A DNA stretch of 64,000 nucleotides from Nostoc sp. FACHB-110 (GTDB taxonomy: Bacteria; Cyanobacteriota; Cyanobacteriia; Cyanobacteriales; Nostocaceae), in NCBI RefSeq assembly GCF_014697425.1, contig NZ_JACJRU010000019.1, positions 59,032 through 123,031 on the forward strand. The letters run 5' to 3'. Of this stretch, positions 35,404-44,285 are shown one piece after another (the stretch's first letter is position 1; each line of letters starts with the position of its first letter). The notes under the pieces are model-generated. The model ran no database searches. It saw only the letters and a list, made by a program, of their open reading frames with translations, and was not told the origin of the DNA. Both the position numbers and the translations under genes were made by a program.

Positions 35404-36464
35404 GTGGCGTTTCTCCTGACAGTAAATGAAGTTTTATAACCCTGATTTTGTATATAAAAATGTTCTACACTATTGAGATAATAAAGTCCACCAAATCTTT
35501 TACCAACACCAGAAATTTCAATTACTTTCCCGGCACGTAATTCAGGATTACCTTGACAAATGCCTTCACCAGTAATATAGGCAAGTACCATATTTTGAAA
35601 CTGCCCTAAAGCTATGCTATCGGCTTCTTCTTTACTTAATACAGGTTGAATAACTATTGTCTGGCTAGATTCTCCAAAGGTTTTTTTAACTGCTTTAGCT
35701 CCAGATGTTGAACCTCCCATTGTGCCACCTTCTTGTCCTACCGATGCCTTACCTATTACTTCTTTCTTATCTTTAGGAATCCAACCTCTTACTTCTACTT
35801 TTTGTACCTGATTCATAGTGCTTAGTCGAGGTATAAATTCCTGTATTTTTTCTGGATAAGTGAGAGTCAAAAGTTTATCTTGTGTATTTTGATAGGGACG
35901 AAAATAGAGATTTTTTTTATCGATTGTTATTTCATAACCAATACGTTTAGCTCTCTCATTTAAAAACTCCCAATCTGTCTGATTATGCTGCAAAATATAA
36001 TCTAGTATCACCTTACTATCAGTAATTTTTGCTGTCAGCCCGTTAGTTCTAGCAATTTGATTAACAACTTCACTATCCTTAACTTTTAGGAATGATTTTG
36101 TGTGTCTTCCTCGTAACAGCCGATGGCGGAAATCATGACCACGCACTACTAATATTGGTAACTCATCCAGGGTATATTCTGGTTCTAATCCTGTAATTTC
36201 TCCCAATATCACAGTTTGAATATCTTTTTCATACCCCATCTTAATTTCTACTTCATTACCAATATCAAATATATTGTCATCCACCCATGTAATTTGTTGT
36301 TTAACAATATCCCAAGTAACTAATTGCAACTCAAACATACTGGGTGCTTCCAAATCCTCAGATACTAATGCTGAGATCAAATCAGCCTCTATTTCTGCCT
36401 TGAGGGGTTTGCCTTGAACCAAAATTTGGAGACGAGGATTTAATGAAGAAGCGTCATTTGGCAT
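35400..36464 (-). CDS. Hub protein (late control gpD / gp27-like)
   Basis: 354 residues. gpD/VgrG N-terminal fold: 'LVSEDLEAPSMFELQLVTWD', 'GNEVEIKMGYEKDIQTVILG', 'LPILVVRGHDFRHRLLRGRH' and 'QTDWEFLNERAKRIGYEI'. It adapts sixfold tube to threefold spike. A glycine-rich linker (QEGGTMGGSTSGAK) lies near residue 245. Overlaps the spike gene by 4 nt, so the two are made together. Confidence 0.88.
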   Translation of the reverse strand: MPNDASSLNPRLQILVQGKPLKAEIEADLISALVSEDLEAPSMFELQLVTWDIVKQQITWVDDNIFDIGNEVEIKMGYEKDIQTVILGEITGLEPEYTLDELPILVVRGHDFRHRLLRGRHTKSFLKVKDSEVVNQIARTNGLTAKITDSKVILDYILQHNQTDWEFLNERAKRIGYEITIDKKNLYFRPYQNTQDKLLTLTYPEKIQEFIPRLSTMNQVQKVEVRGWIPKDKKEVIGKASVGQEGGTMGGSTSGAKAVKKTFGESSQTIVIQPVLSKEEADSIALGQFQNMVLAYITGEGICQGNPELRAGKVIEISGVGKRFGGLYYLNSVEHFYIQNQGYKTSFTVRRNAT

Positions 36465-36467
36465 GAT

Positions 36468-37130
36468 TTACTGCTCCTGGTTCGAGTTAGTAATTCTCCA
36501 AGGAGGAATTGTTAACACAGTTCCAGGATTTAATATGCGTGGGTTATTCAACTTGTTTTCTGCCGCAATCACCCGCCATAAAGCGGGATCACCATATTCT
36601 TCAGTTGCAATACTACTTAAAGTTTCTCCCTGTTTAACAATTCTGACTGGATCATCAATGGGATTGAGAATTTTTGCCTTTTTTTTCGGCTCTCTCCACT
36701 CTTTAAATGTACAGTTTAAGGTGGCTCTGACGGGTGTACCATCCTCCAGAAAATGAGTTAATTTTTTAGTAACTCTTTCTAAAAAACCATCAGGTAATAA
36801 AATACTATCTTTACCGGATATAGTTCCCCAAATTAATTGGCAACGAGGCGGACGTTTAGGATTTGTACCAATACGCGGTTGAGTCAAACTAAAAATTTTG
36901 CGAGTATAGTTTTGTACATTTTCCGGCGGTAATCTCATTAATGTAGTATCAAAGAACAAATCTAGGTTGAGTTGAGTTAATTCTTTAGATGCTACCGGGC
37001 CATACTTTTGCATCGTCCAGCCTGTTTTGATAATTTCTACTTCATTAGGATTAAACAGAACTTTGAATTTATCAGCAAAGTCCCCTGGATTACTTTTTTC
37101 AGCTTTGATAGTTAATTTCTCTAAAGTCAT
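36468..37130 (-). CDS. LysM-domain tube-baseplate adaptor (Afp7 type)
   Basis: 220 residues. An N-terminal ~140-residue domain ('FKVLFNPNEVEIIKTGW', 'LDLFFDTTLMRLP') is followed by a LysM module: 'RIVKQGETLSSIATEEYGD' and 'NKLNNPRILNPGTVLTIPP'. In Afp/PVC particles this protein caps the tube-hub joint. It overlaps the preceding gene's stop by 4 nt and precedes the hub gene by 3 nt. Confidence 0.88.
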   Translation of the reverse strand: MTLEKLTIKAEKSNPGDFADKFKVLFNPNEVEIIKTGWTMQKYGPVASKELTQLNLDLFFDTTLMRLPPENVQNYTRKIFSLTQPRIGTNPKRPPRCQLIWGTISGKDSILLPDGFLERVTKKLTHFLEDGTPVRATLNCTFKEWREPKKKAKILNPIDDPVRIVKQGETLSSIATEEYGDPALWRVIAAENKLNNPRILNPGTVLTIPPWRITNSNQEQ

Positions 37131-38689
37131 CGATTTTTACCCCTGCGTTCACTTTCTATTACTATCCGACGCATAAGTTTACGTTCAACTTGACTAGCGA
37201 TCGCATCAATATCAATATCAGTATTCTTAGTAGTTATAGAAGAGACTGAAGTTTTTGTTGAGGACACTGGAGGTGTAATGCTTCTAGGAGGCGATGAATA
37301 ATCTGTATTAGATGTGGGATGGTGGTTAACTGGTTGGCTGTTACTTTTTGATGATGAGGTGATTTTAGCTAAAGGTAAAGGCGCAGATTTAGGTTTTAAT
37401 GGTGTGTGATTGGTTGGAATAACAATAGTAAGAGGAAGAGGATTAATATTTTTTTGACTATGAGTTTGATTAGTTATTGTTTGTGCAGTGACTATAGGAA
37501 GTTGTTCAGTCGCTATTTCTGTGATTGTGTTTTTTTGCCGAATTACAGGAAAATTTTCGGCGTAATCACCTGATGATTTTGGTGGATAATTAACTAAAGT
37601 TTGTGATGTATAAGAATTGAGTATTAGATGCTCAATATCAGTTATGGGTAGGGGTTTAACTACCGGATTCTGCGATGCGGCGATCGCATTTTGATTTAAC
37701 CCATTCTTTGGTAATGGAGAATTTAGTTCATCCAAAGAAGAGTTTATATTCCATCCTGGTTTAATATCTAATTTGCTAGGAGTTGGGAAAGTTGTTTGAA
37801 CATTGCTCAAATTTGCGGTAGACGCTAGATAATTTTCTTTATCATTACCTGATGTTATTGAGCGATTGTTAGATAAAAGATTTAATTTATTAGCAATAGG
37901 AATGGATGACTGTGATTGAGAATTATTTTGGAGTTTGGCTTGAATAATCGGGATTAATTGCTGCTCAAGACGAGTTATAGACTGTGGTGTAATTATAGTG
38001 CTATCTGATGCAGCGAGTACCTTTTTATTTAAATGATTTGATTTAGTATTGATAGATAAAAATGATTGTGATGTAGAAGAATTTTGTAGCTGCCGCTCAA
38101 TATTATTTATCGGTTGGTTTGTAATTATTTGACTATCTGTTGTAGCGATCACCTTTTGATTGAACAGATTTGATTCAGTATTTTGGATAAAAACAGGAGT
38201 GGGATTATCTGTTAATGCAACTTCTGATGGAGCGTGATTAATGGAAGTTAATTGTGACGAAACTAGCGGTGTGTCTGCTTGGTGAATTTGTGTTTTTGAA
38301 TCCACAAATGAATTTGTTGTATCTAAAGAATGAGCAGTAGATATGAATTTTGTCATTGGTAATGATTCAGTAGTATCTAATTTTCTTTGAATTATAGTAT
38401 TAGTTGATATAGGACTATTTAATCCATTCTCTCCTGGCTGTGCTTGCACCAAATTTGTAGGCTGTGCATAAACAATCGGAACTGACTCTGATGATAGAGT
38501 ATTGGTGCTACCCCAACGTTGTATTTGCTGGTTGAGTAGGGGTAAGCGATGTAAAAAGCGATCGCAACGATTAATAATACGCTGACCCATCATCAAATTC
38601 ATTATCCCTGGTTGATGTAAGGGACGAGTCAATCGATTTACCAACCTAGTATCTAGAGCGTCCTGCCAATTTGCTAAAGAATTTGCCAT
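37127..38689 (-). CDS. Long disordered Ser/Thr/Asn/Gln-rich CIS protein
   Basis: 520 residues from the ATG at 38689 (MANSLANWQDALDTRLVNRL); a start at 38728 adds 13 poorly fitting residues. Only the ends look ordered: an N-terminal helical patch and a C-terminal helix 'AIASQVERKLMRRIVIESER', a tail seen on CIS proteins between tube initiator and Afp7. The ~430 residues between are low-complexity. Length ruler or scaffold are possible; no proof. Confidence 0.7.
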   Translation of the reverse strand: MANSLANWQDALDTRLVNRLTRPLHQPGIMNLMMGQRIINRCDRFLHRLPLLNQQIQRWGSTNTLSSESVPIVYAQPTNLVQAQPGENGLNSPISTNTIIQRKLDTTESLPMTKFISTAHSLDTTNSFVDSKTQIHQADTPLVSSQLTSINHAPSEVALTDNPTPVFIQNTESNLFNQKVIATTDSQIITNQPINNIERQLQNSSTSQSFLSINTKSNHLNKKVLAASDSTIITPQSITRLEQQLIPIIQAKLQNNSQSQSSIPIANKLNLLSNNRSITSGNDKENYLASTANLSNVQTTFPTPSKLDIKPGWNINSSLDELNSPLPKNGLNQNAIAASQNPVVKPLPITDIEHLILNSYTSQTLVNYPPKSSGDYAENFPVIRQKNTITEIATEQLPIVTAQTITNQTHSQKNINPLPLTIVIPTNHTPLKPKSAPLPLAKITSSSKSNSQPVNHHPTSNTDYSSPPRSITPPVSSTKTSVSSITTKNTDIDIDAIASQVERKLMRRIVIESERRGKNR

Positions 38690-38693
38690 AATT

Positions 38694-39188
38694 TTATAAC
38701 TTAGAAATTCCTTGATGCACCAGTTCAATTTTTTCTATAGCAATCTCGTCACTACTTGCATTAAACTGTGGGCCTTCCCACTTTACGGGATATGCTTTTT
38801 TAAAAGTCCACCACATGACTGGAATTTGCTGGTTATTAAGTAAAAGAATCGTCCCGTTTAACTGTTGAATCCATCCTTGGCTAGTAGCTTTATACCAGAT
38901 ATAAAATAAATCAATATTGACTAACCCGCGACTTAAAACCAAATTAGGATAAGTGGTATGTTTGGGGAATTTATGAATATAATCATTCAAACCTCCTTCC
39001 TCATAAGACTCCAAATCAATTTCGCTACTTAAACCGCTAACTTCACTAAAACCACCAACAACAACTCCACCAATTTCTACAGAAAAGTTATAAGCCATGT
39101 AGGGATCATGTCCCGCTAAACTGGCTGTTGAACCTGCGGCTAAAGCTGCATTGAGGGCGATAAGCTTGGGATTCATTTTCTTATTCAC
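38694..39188 (-). CDS. Tube protein, gp19 family (tube initiator, Afp5 type)
   Basis: 164 residues from GTG at 39188 (or 160 from ATG at 39176). gp19 fold: 'DPYMAYNFSVEIGGVVVGGF', 'SEVSGLSSEIDLESYEEGG' and the closing 'DEIAIEKIELVHQGI'. It differs from the main tube protein and lies next to baseplate genes, so it is probably the first tube ring. The GTG overlaps the TGA of the small gene upstream. Confidence 0.87.
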   Translation of the reverse strand: MNKKMNPKLIALNAALAAGSTASLAGHDPYMAYNFSVEIGGVVVGGFSEVSGLSSEIDLESYEEGGLNDYIHKFPKHTTYPNLVLSRGLVNIDLFYIWYKATSQGWIQQLNGTILLLNNQQIPVMWWTFKKAYPVKWEGPQFNASSDEIAIEKIELVHQGISKL

Positions 39189-39340
39189 TCACTAAGGCGC
39201 TGATTAATTTGTGCTACCTGCGTCACCCACTGCTGACGTTCTCGGTGTTCCATTGCCATAATCTGTTCATACGACCAATGAAAATGATAAGCAAGGTAAG
39301 CTACCTCCTCCAGCAGCCGTTCTGTGGGGTAGCAAACTAC
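39185..39340 (-). CDS. DUF6760-like small tail protein lacking its own start codon
   Basis: 51 codons, not found by an ATG/GTG/TTG scan. Read from 39340: VVCYPTERLLEEVAYLAYHF, then a helix ending in INQRLSE, stop 39187-39185. This is the small DUF6760 protein seen after the tail assembly gene in CIS loci. Between the in-frame upstream stop and the conserved part there is no start codon. The preceding gene ends ATG-GGG-GAG-TAG right here; a -1 slip on the GGGGG run at 39346-39342 would join both. A one-base G deletion would look the same. Confidence 0.7.
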   Translation of the reverse strand, partial: VVCYPTERLLEEVAYLAYHFHWSYEQIMAMEHRERQQWVTQVAQINQRLSE

Positions 39341-39699
39341 TCCCCCATCGGTACAGTTTCTACTTCAAACTCTCCCTCACAGTGGGGACAAGCTACCCGC
39401 AAACGACTATGACCATTTTGGTTAATCCTCTGATAAAAATCCTGTAAGTAGATTAAATCTCCAGAAAATAACCCCTCGATAATTTTGGTATTAATTTGGT
39501 CTAAAGTTCCTAGTTTAATGATTGTTCTCGCTAAGAGAATAATCACCAAATAACCAGGATTTTTCTGCACCCTGGGGTCTCGCATTGGGGCAATTTCATC
39601 ATAGGCCGTTGACAGCCGCATGATGCCTTCATGATGAGTATTACCTTCTGGGTCAAGGTAGCCTTGAGGTAAGATAAAAGGAAATTCAGTTTGTTGCAT
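39337..39699 (-). CDS. Phage tail assembly-type protein of the CIS
   Basis: 120 residues: 'FILPQGYLDPEGNTHHEG', 'RDPRVQKNPGYLVIILLART', 'LFSGDLIYLQDFYQRIN', and a C-terminal zinc-ribbon half (ACPHCEGEFEVE). The family resembles phage tail assembly proteins placed between tube genes. The last codons overlap the DUF6760 frame. It may be made both alone and, by frameshift, as a longer fusion. Confidence 0.8.
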   Translation of the reverse strand: MQQTEFPFILPQGYLDPEGNTHHEGIMRLSTAYDEIAPMRDPRVQKNPGYLVIILLARTIIKLGTLDQINTKIIEGLFSGDLIYLQDFYQRINQNGHSRLRVACPHCEGEFEVETVPMGE

Positions 39700-39757
39700 T
39701 TTTGTTAGTCATTAGTCATTAGTCAACAGTTCTTCTTCCCCATCTCCCTATTTCTGG

Positions 39758-40198
39758 TTAACCAACAGTAATTCCTTCATGAACTAACTCTAAAGTTTCT
39801 ATTGCTACTTCATCAGAGGTAGCATTGAAATCTGGTGCATTCCATGTTGTTGGCCAGCTATTTTCTAAGTTCCAACGTATTTTTTCTACTCCTTTGTCAT
39901 CTGCTAAAATAATTGACACGTTACGCCGATCTGTTTCACCATTTTGTAATTTTTTGTGCCATTCCCATAGTTCTTTATTATCAGTAATTCCCCGTTTGAG
40001 TGTGATATTACCATAACTATTCAGACCAGGAATTTGACGTTGAGTTAATGCTTTGTCTGTTCCTTCTCTGTATGTTCCTGGTTTGCGAGTTGCTGTTAAG
40101 CCGCTACATTCACGAAAACCAGCATGAACAATACCATCCCATTCTACCCAGAAATTATAGCCACTATAAGGGTCGTGAGGATTAGAAATTGTCGGCAT
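39758..40198 (-). CDS. Main tube protein, gp19/Afp1 type
   Basis: 146 residues with the gp19 fold: 'DPYSGYNFWVEWDGIVHAGF', 'RECSGLTATRKPGTYREG', 'GNITLKRGITDNKELWEWH' and 'DEVAIETLELVHEGI'. Stacked hexamers of this protein form the inner tube that is driven through the target membrane. Directly after the sheath genes, as in other CIS loci. Confidence 0.9.
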   Translation of the reverse strand: MPTISNPHDPYSGYNFWVEWDGIVHAGFRECSGLTATRKPGTYREGTDKALTQRQIPGLNSYGNITLKRGITDNKELWEWHKKLQNGETDRRNVSIILADDKGVEKIRWNLENSWPTTWNAPDFNATSDEVAIETLELVHEGITVG

Positions 40199-40231
40199 AA
40201 AATAATCTCCTGTAACTAATTGGGATTGAAT

Positions 40232-41398
40232 TTAAGTAACTGTAATTCCGCTATTACTTTGCACTAGTAATAGTTGGATAAATTCGCCGGGAACTGTGGG
40301 GGATAAACCAATTTCTGCTATGACTTTGCCAATATCCCGATTTTGAGGGGGGTTAGTTTCGGCATCACATTTGACGTAATATGCCTCTTGAGGAGAAGCA
40401 CCTTGCAATGCACCTTGTTGCCACAAGGATTCGCAATAGACGCTTAGTTCCCTTTGCAATCGCACCCATAAGGGAAAAGCATTGGGTTCAAATACTGTAT
40501 CGGCTAAGTTCATGTTCACCCAGCGTCCGAATGTGATAAATATGCGTCGTACGTTGACATATTGCCATTCAGGGATGGGGCTGAGGGTACGCACTCCCCA
40601 CACTCGCATTCCACGCCCTTGAAAGCTACGAATGCAATTGACTCCTCCTCCAGTTGCGAGATTCAACTGTTCTTGTTCTGTAGAAGTGAGGGAGAAACTC
40701 AAATCCAATACTCCTGTAAGGGGGATATTGGCTGGTGCGCCATGTACCCCAACTGTGCGATCGCAACTTGCATATATGCCAGCAATATGACCACTAGGGG
40801 GAATTGGATGAGGACGAGACTCTACTTTTAGCCAAGGTGCGTATAATGCAGCGTTACGGCTAATAAGTTGTTGGCGTTGTCCGGGGAGTTTTTGTGGATC
40901 ATTTAAAGCATCCAGTATTGCAAAGCGATCGCCCATACGCTCACAGTGTTGTAAAACTGCTTGCTGCATTGCTATAACTTCTGCATCTGAACGCAGTTGT
41001 AAAACTGCTTGCTGCATTGCTATAACTTCTGCATCTGAAGGCAACATGATATCTGGAACACAAACCAAATCGATATCTTCTAAGACTTCGCTCACCTCTA
41101 AACCTGCTTTTAGGGCTTTGAAGGTATTCTCAGATAGACCCATCACATAACAAATACGACCTCCATTTTCAAAAAACCCTGTAACTGTATCAGCTAAATA
41201 TCCCTTGGCACTATCAAAATACTGCTGAAAATGGGTTGCCAAGGTCAGCTTTTTGGGTTGCTTTACTCCTTGTTTGGGCGATGCTAAACCAAAGAATACA
41301 GGCACACCCGTCAATAACTCAGGGTCTGGTGTAGGAACGACATATTCCAGTGAAATACCTGGGATGTTTGATTCTCTAGTCTGCATCAGATTCACCAT
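40232..41398 (-). CDS. Contractile sheath protein 2 (short)
   Basis: 388 residues. Sheath signatures: 'GISLEYVVPTPDPELLTGVP', 'VNVRRIFITFGRWVN', 'FEPNAFPLWVRLQRELS' and the closing 'NRDIGKVIAEIGLSPTVPGE'. It lacks the long insertion domain of its paralogue upstream. A 16-residue tandem duplication (SDAEVIAMQQAVLQ twice) lies near residue 125. CIS often have two sheath types; the minor one may form the baseplate-proximal ring. Confidence 0.9.
   Translation of the reverse strand: MVNLMQTRESNIPGISLEYVVPTPDPELLTGVPVFFGLASPKQGVKQPKKLTLATHFQQYFDSAKGYLADTVTGFFENGGRICYVMGLSENTFKALKAGLEVSEVLEDIDLVCVPDIMLPSDAEVIAMQQAVLQLRSDAEVIAMQQAVLQHCERMGDRFAILDALNDPQKLPGQRQQLISRNAALYAPWLKVESRPHPIPPSGHIAGIYASCDRTVGVHGAPANIPLTGVLDLSFSLTSTEQEQLNLATGGGVNCIRSFQGRGMRVWGVRTLSPIPEWQYVNVRRIFITFGRWVNMNLADTVFEPNAFPLWVRLQRELSVYCESLWQQGALQGASPQEAYYVKCDAETNPPQNRDIGKVIAEIGLSPTVPGEFIQLLLVQSNSGITVT
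40949..41039 (-). repeat. 48-bp tandem duplication inside sheath gene 2
   Basis: Two copies with a period of exactly 48 bp (first from 40949, second from 40997), in frame, adding 16 residues. Almost no divergence between copies, so recent. Confidence 0.85.
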
Positions 41399-41401
41399 TT
41401 C

Positions 41402-42847
41402 CTATTTGCCAGCACCAGCCCATTGGCTCAGACGGAAAATCACAAATTCTGCGGGTTTAACGACTGCTAAACCAATTTCTGTAACAACTTGTCCCAAATC
41501 CCTTACCTCTGGAGGGTTGTTTTCTGCGTCGCATTTCACATAAAAGGCTTCTTCAGGTGTTGTGCCGAACAATGCACCTCTGCGCCATTCCATGACTAAA
41601 AATGCACTGATATTGCGGCGGATTTTGGCCCAGAGTTCGGGGGTATTGGGTTCAAACACAGTCCATTGAGTTCCTTTATCAATGGAGTCTCGCAAATAAC
41701 TGAAGTGGCGGCGAATGTTGACGTATTTAAACTCTGTATTAGCATCACCGCCTAAAGTACGCGCGCCCCAAACGCGGATATTGCCGTTTAACTTGCGAAT
41801 CACGTTAATACCATCGGGATTAAGACCATCTTGTTTAGCTTTGCTGAGATTATATTTTAAATCTAAGGCCCCCAAAATATTTTCATTAGCTGGGGCTTTG
41901 TAGACTCCCCTTTGTCCATCTACCCTGGCATAAACTCCGGCAATATGACCGCTTGGGGGAATATAAATATTGTCGTTGCTGGCTGGGTCAAATACTTGAA
42001 TCCAGGGGAAGTATAAAGCTGCATAGGTGGAGTTGAAGGGTTTAAGAGTATTGACAACTCCTGTACCACTCAGGTCAACCACTTCTGGACTATCTAGGAT
42101 AGCAATGCGATCGCCTAATTTTTCGCAATGGTCTTTAATATCATCTCGCAAGGCCAGATTACCTGGAGCCACAACAATACTAATCTCATCAATTGCTTCC
42201 AGTGCCTCTAAAACGCCACCAATCTTGTTTTCTCCTGTTACCCAAGTTACATAACAACGAGTTCCCCCATTTCTAAAAAATCCATAAACTGTATGTGCTA
42301 GGGTGTTTTGTCCTTGGCTATCGCCAGTAGGTGGTAAAAAGTCGCCAAAGAATTTTTTAAATTCACTAAAGTTAGTAATTAATTTAATTTCCCCTTCTTT
42401 AGCAATATTCGGGTCACTGGGAGTTACTGTTACAGGTAATGTAACTTGGTAATATCCGGTAATTTTTGCCCCTGAAGCCACCGCATCTTTAAACTTTATA
42501 GTTGCTGATTTGTCAGCATCATTATTAGTGACGGGGTTGGTGTCATCTAAAGCCACAGGAGATCCATCGACGAAGAAACCATAACTTCCTAATGTTGTAA
42601 CTATGGGGTAATCTCCAGCTATTAATGAATAATTTTTTTGGGTTCCACCTTGACTTGTACCAATCTCCACTGGATTTGTTGAACTACCCACCGATCTAGT
42701 TGAGGGAATGCTAGTATTATTTGGTGACCAAACATTTGCTTTAATCGTACCAATAAAAGCCGCAATACTTGTTCCCACCCCGACAATTGGCGCAGAACCG
42801 GAAGCTATTTCTTCGACGTAAACACCTGGTGAAAGATAGGTTGGCAT
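41402..42847 (-). CDS. Contractile sheath protein 1 (main)
   Basis: 481 residues. N-terminal 'LSPGVYVEEIASGSAPIVGV' is the classic sheath start, and the C-terminal core has 'YVNIRRHFSYLRDSIDKGTQ', 'VFEPNTPELWAKIRRNISAF', 'LVMEWRRGALFGTTPEEAFY' and 'EVRDLGQVVTEIGLAVVKP'. Residues ~60-150 are a beta-rich surface insertion. It forms the outer sheath whose contraction drives the tube. The next sheath gene starts 3 nt after its stop. Confidence 0.93.
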   Translation of the reverse strand: MPTYLSPGVYVEEIASGSAPIVGVGTSIAAFIGTIKANVWSPNNTSIPSTRSVGSSTNPVEIGTSQGGTQKNYSLIAGDYPIVTTLGSYGFFVDGSPVALDDTNPVTNNDADKSATIKFKDAVASGAKITGYYQVTLPVTVTPSDPNIAKEGEIKLITNFSEFKKFFGDFLPPTGDSQGQNTLAHTVYGFFRNGGTRCYVTWVTGENKIGGVLEALEAIDEISIVVAPGNLALRDDIKDHCEKLGDRIAILDSPEVVDLSGTGVVNTLKPFNSTYAALYFPWIQVFDPASNDNIYIPPSGHIAGVYARVDGQRGVYKAPANENILGALDLKYNLSKAKQDGLNPDGINVIRKLNGNIRVWGARTLGGDANTEFKYVNIRRHFSYLRDSIDKGTQWTVFEPNTPELWAKIRRNISAFLVMEWRRGALFGTTPEEAFYVKCDAENNPPEVRDLGQVVTEIGLAVVKPAEFVIFRLSQWAGAGK

Positions 42848-42889
42848 TTGATGAACTCCTGGGGTTGATAGGTTGAGAAAATAGAATAT

Positions 42890-43528
42890 TTATTTGGATG
42901 GTAGAGCAAAGTTTTGTGAAGAAATCACTTGCCCACGCTGAATTTTTAAAGATTGGGAAACTTGCTGATAACCTGTGGCTGATACAATCACAGTCATTAT
43001 CCTTTGACCTGATGCGGGTGATTCCAATTCAATTAACAGATATTTACCTTTTTGGTCACTAATGGCACTCTCTCCACTATCGGAGATGTAGATTTTGGCA
43101 TTGGCGATAAATTTTTTTGGGTCATTGGCATCAGTAATAATACCTTTAATACCCGTAGGTGTAAGCACTATCTCTGCCATCGCTGTAGGCTGTTTGCCAT
43201 TAACAGGTGCAGATACTTTGGCTGTGGTTGTAACTTTGTGGTAACGAGTCTGACTCTTAGGTAAGGATACTTCAAGAATATATTCTCCAGCGGGTAAATT
43301 AGTAAAGTAAAAATAACCATCAATACTGGTCATTTTGCGGTCAGGTCGCTCGCTCATTTTTTCCCATTGCGAACCGTATTGTAGTACTTTTAGGGATAAA
43401 ATATCACGGAATTTTTCTGGCATTTCGATAATTTCTATTATCGCCCCAGAAATAGGTTTTTCCGTCTCTCCTTGCAAAACCTGACCAGCGATTGCTATTT
43501 GTTGGTTAAATATGGATAATTCGAGCAT
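42890..43528 (-). CDS. Carboxypeptidase-regulatory-like (beta-sandwich) CIS protein
   Basis: 212 residues from the ATG at 43528 (MLELSIFNQQIAIAGQVLQG); a start at 43570 would overlap the cap gene. Two Ig-like carboxypeptidase regulatory repeats: 'GQVLQGETEKPISGAIIEI' with 'DGYFYFTNLPAGEYILEVSL', and 'GIKGIITDANDPKKFIANA' with 'DQKGKYLLIELE'. No signal peptide. It lies between cap and sheath genes, so it might coat or decorate the sheath. Function not shown. Confidence 0.75.
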   Translation of the reverse strand: MLELSIFNQQIAIAGQVLQGETEKPISGAIIEIIEMPEKFRDILSLKVLQYGSQWEKMSERPDRKMTSIDGYFYFTNLPAGEYILEVSLPKSQTRYHKVTTTAKVSAPVNGKQPTAMAEIVLTPTGIKGIITDANDPKKFIANAKIYISDSGESAISDQKGKYLLIELESPASGQRIMTVIVSATGYQQVSQSLKIQRGQVISSQNFALPSK

Positions 43529-43541
43529 TGCTCCTACTAAA

Positions 43542-44126
43542 TTAAGAGTTGGGTTGATAAATTCCCACAAGTCTCACGTCTTCCCCTGTTTCATCTACAG
43601 GAACGGAGATAGTAACAGTACAATGCAAAACTACCTTGGGTCTAGTACCTTCTTTACCTCCCATTGCTTGCCAAAATTCCCCAAAACTTTGTAAGTTACT
43701 TGGACGTAAACTAATCAGTCTCAAGGGAATTTCTTGCCCTTCCAAATTATCTGTAACAAAACTTTCAGGAAGTTTGCGATAACGCAGTAACACCTTCATC
43801 ACTTCTCCTAGAATTTGGTGTTCTGTCTGCACATCCTCTTCATTTTGCGGCCACGCAGTAATGAGATAAGAACAGTCTACTCTAGCAGGAGGACGTTTTC
43901 TCTTAGCTTGACCATTACTTTGACGTTCTACTGACCATGCACTATTGCGTAACTCTAGATTCTCTTTTACATCATAAAGAAATAAGTTAATCGCTGGCTT
44001 TTGTTTAATTGCTCCTTGATAAGGGGTAACAAAACTGATAAAAACTTTCGTGTCTTTAGAAGGGAGACTGCCTGGAAGTTCTTTTTCAAGCAATAATTCT
44101 AAAGTGCTGTCTAAAGCATCTAACAT
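43542..44126 (-). CDS. DUF4255/Pvc16-like tail terminator (cap) protein
   Basis: 194 residues: 'INLFLYDVKENLELRN', 'PPARVDCSYLITAWPQNEED', 'EHQILGEVMKVLLRY' and 'LRPSNLQSFGEFWQAMGG'. DUF4255 proteins (Afp16/Pvc16) close the far end of tube and sheath. First gene of the leftward CIS operon; the promoter must lie in the ~120 bp upstream. Confidence 0.88.
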   Translation of the reverse strand: MLDALDSTLELLLEKELPGSLPSKDTKVFISFVTPYQGAIKQKPAINLFLYDVKENLELRNSAWSVERQSNGQAKRKRPPARVDCSYLITAWPQNEEDVQTEHQILGEVMKVLLRYRKLPESFVTDNLEGQEIPLRLISLRPSNLQSFGEFWQAMGGKEGTRPKVVLHCTVTISVPVDETGEDVRLVGIYQPNS

Positions 44127-44248
44127 AGCAGAATTACTGTGCTGTTATGCTTTTAATGTCTTACTTGCTTGCTAAAATAGTCAACTACTTTTTACAGTTA
44201 GATATTATTAATTACATTTGTTTATATAGTTATCAAACTATTAAAAAT
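44127..44248 (-). promoter_or_regulatory. Presumed promoter region of the CIS operon
   Basis: 122 AT-rich bases between the first CIS gene and the parB-relic terminator. No box can be named with confidence. All 22 CIS genes run leftward from here without a gap over ~200 bp, so one long transcript is likely. Confidence 0.4.
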
Positions 44249-44272
44249 AAAAGCTCCAAAAATGAAGCTTTT
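44249..44272 (-). terminator. Hairpin behind the parB relic
   Basis: AAAAGCT (44249-44255) pairs with AGCTTTT (44266-44272). Read leftward it is followed by a T-rich run (TTATTTTTAATAG). It ends the region in which the decayed parB copy lies, and insulates the CIS promoter. Confidence 0.5.
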
Positions 44273-44285
44273 AAAGACTTCGCTA

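Noticed and set aside
19586..44126. Prophage of myovirus type
   Set aside because: No capsid, terminase, portal or lysis genes; DUF4157, Pvc16-like cap and AAA+ ATPase mark an injection system.
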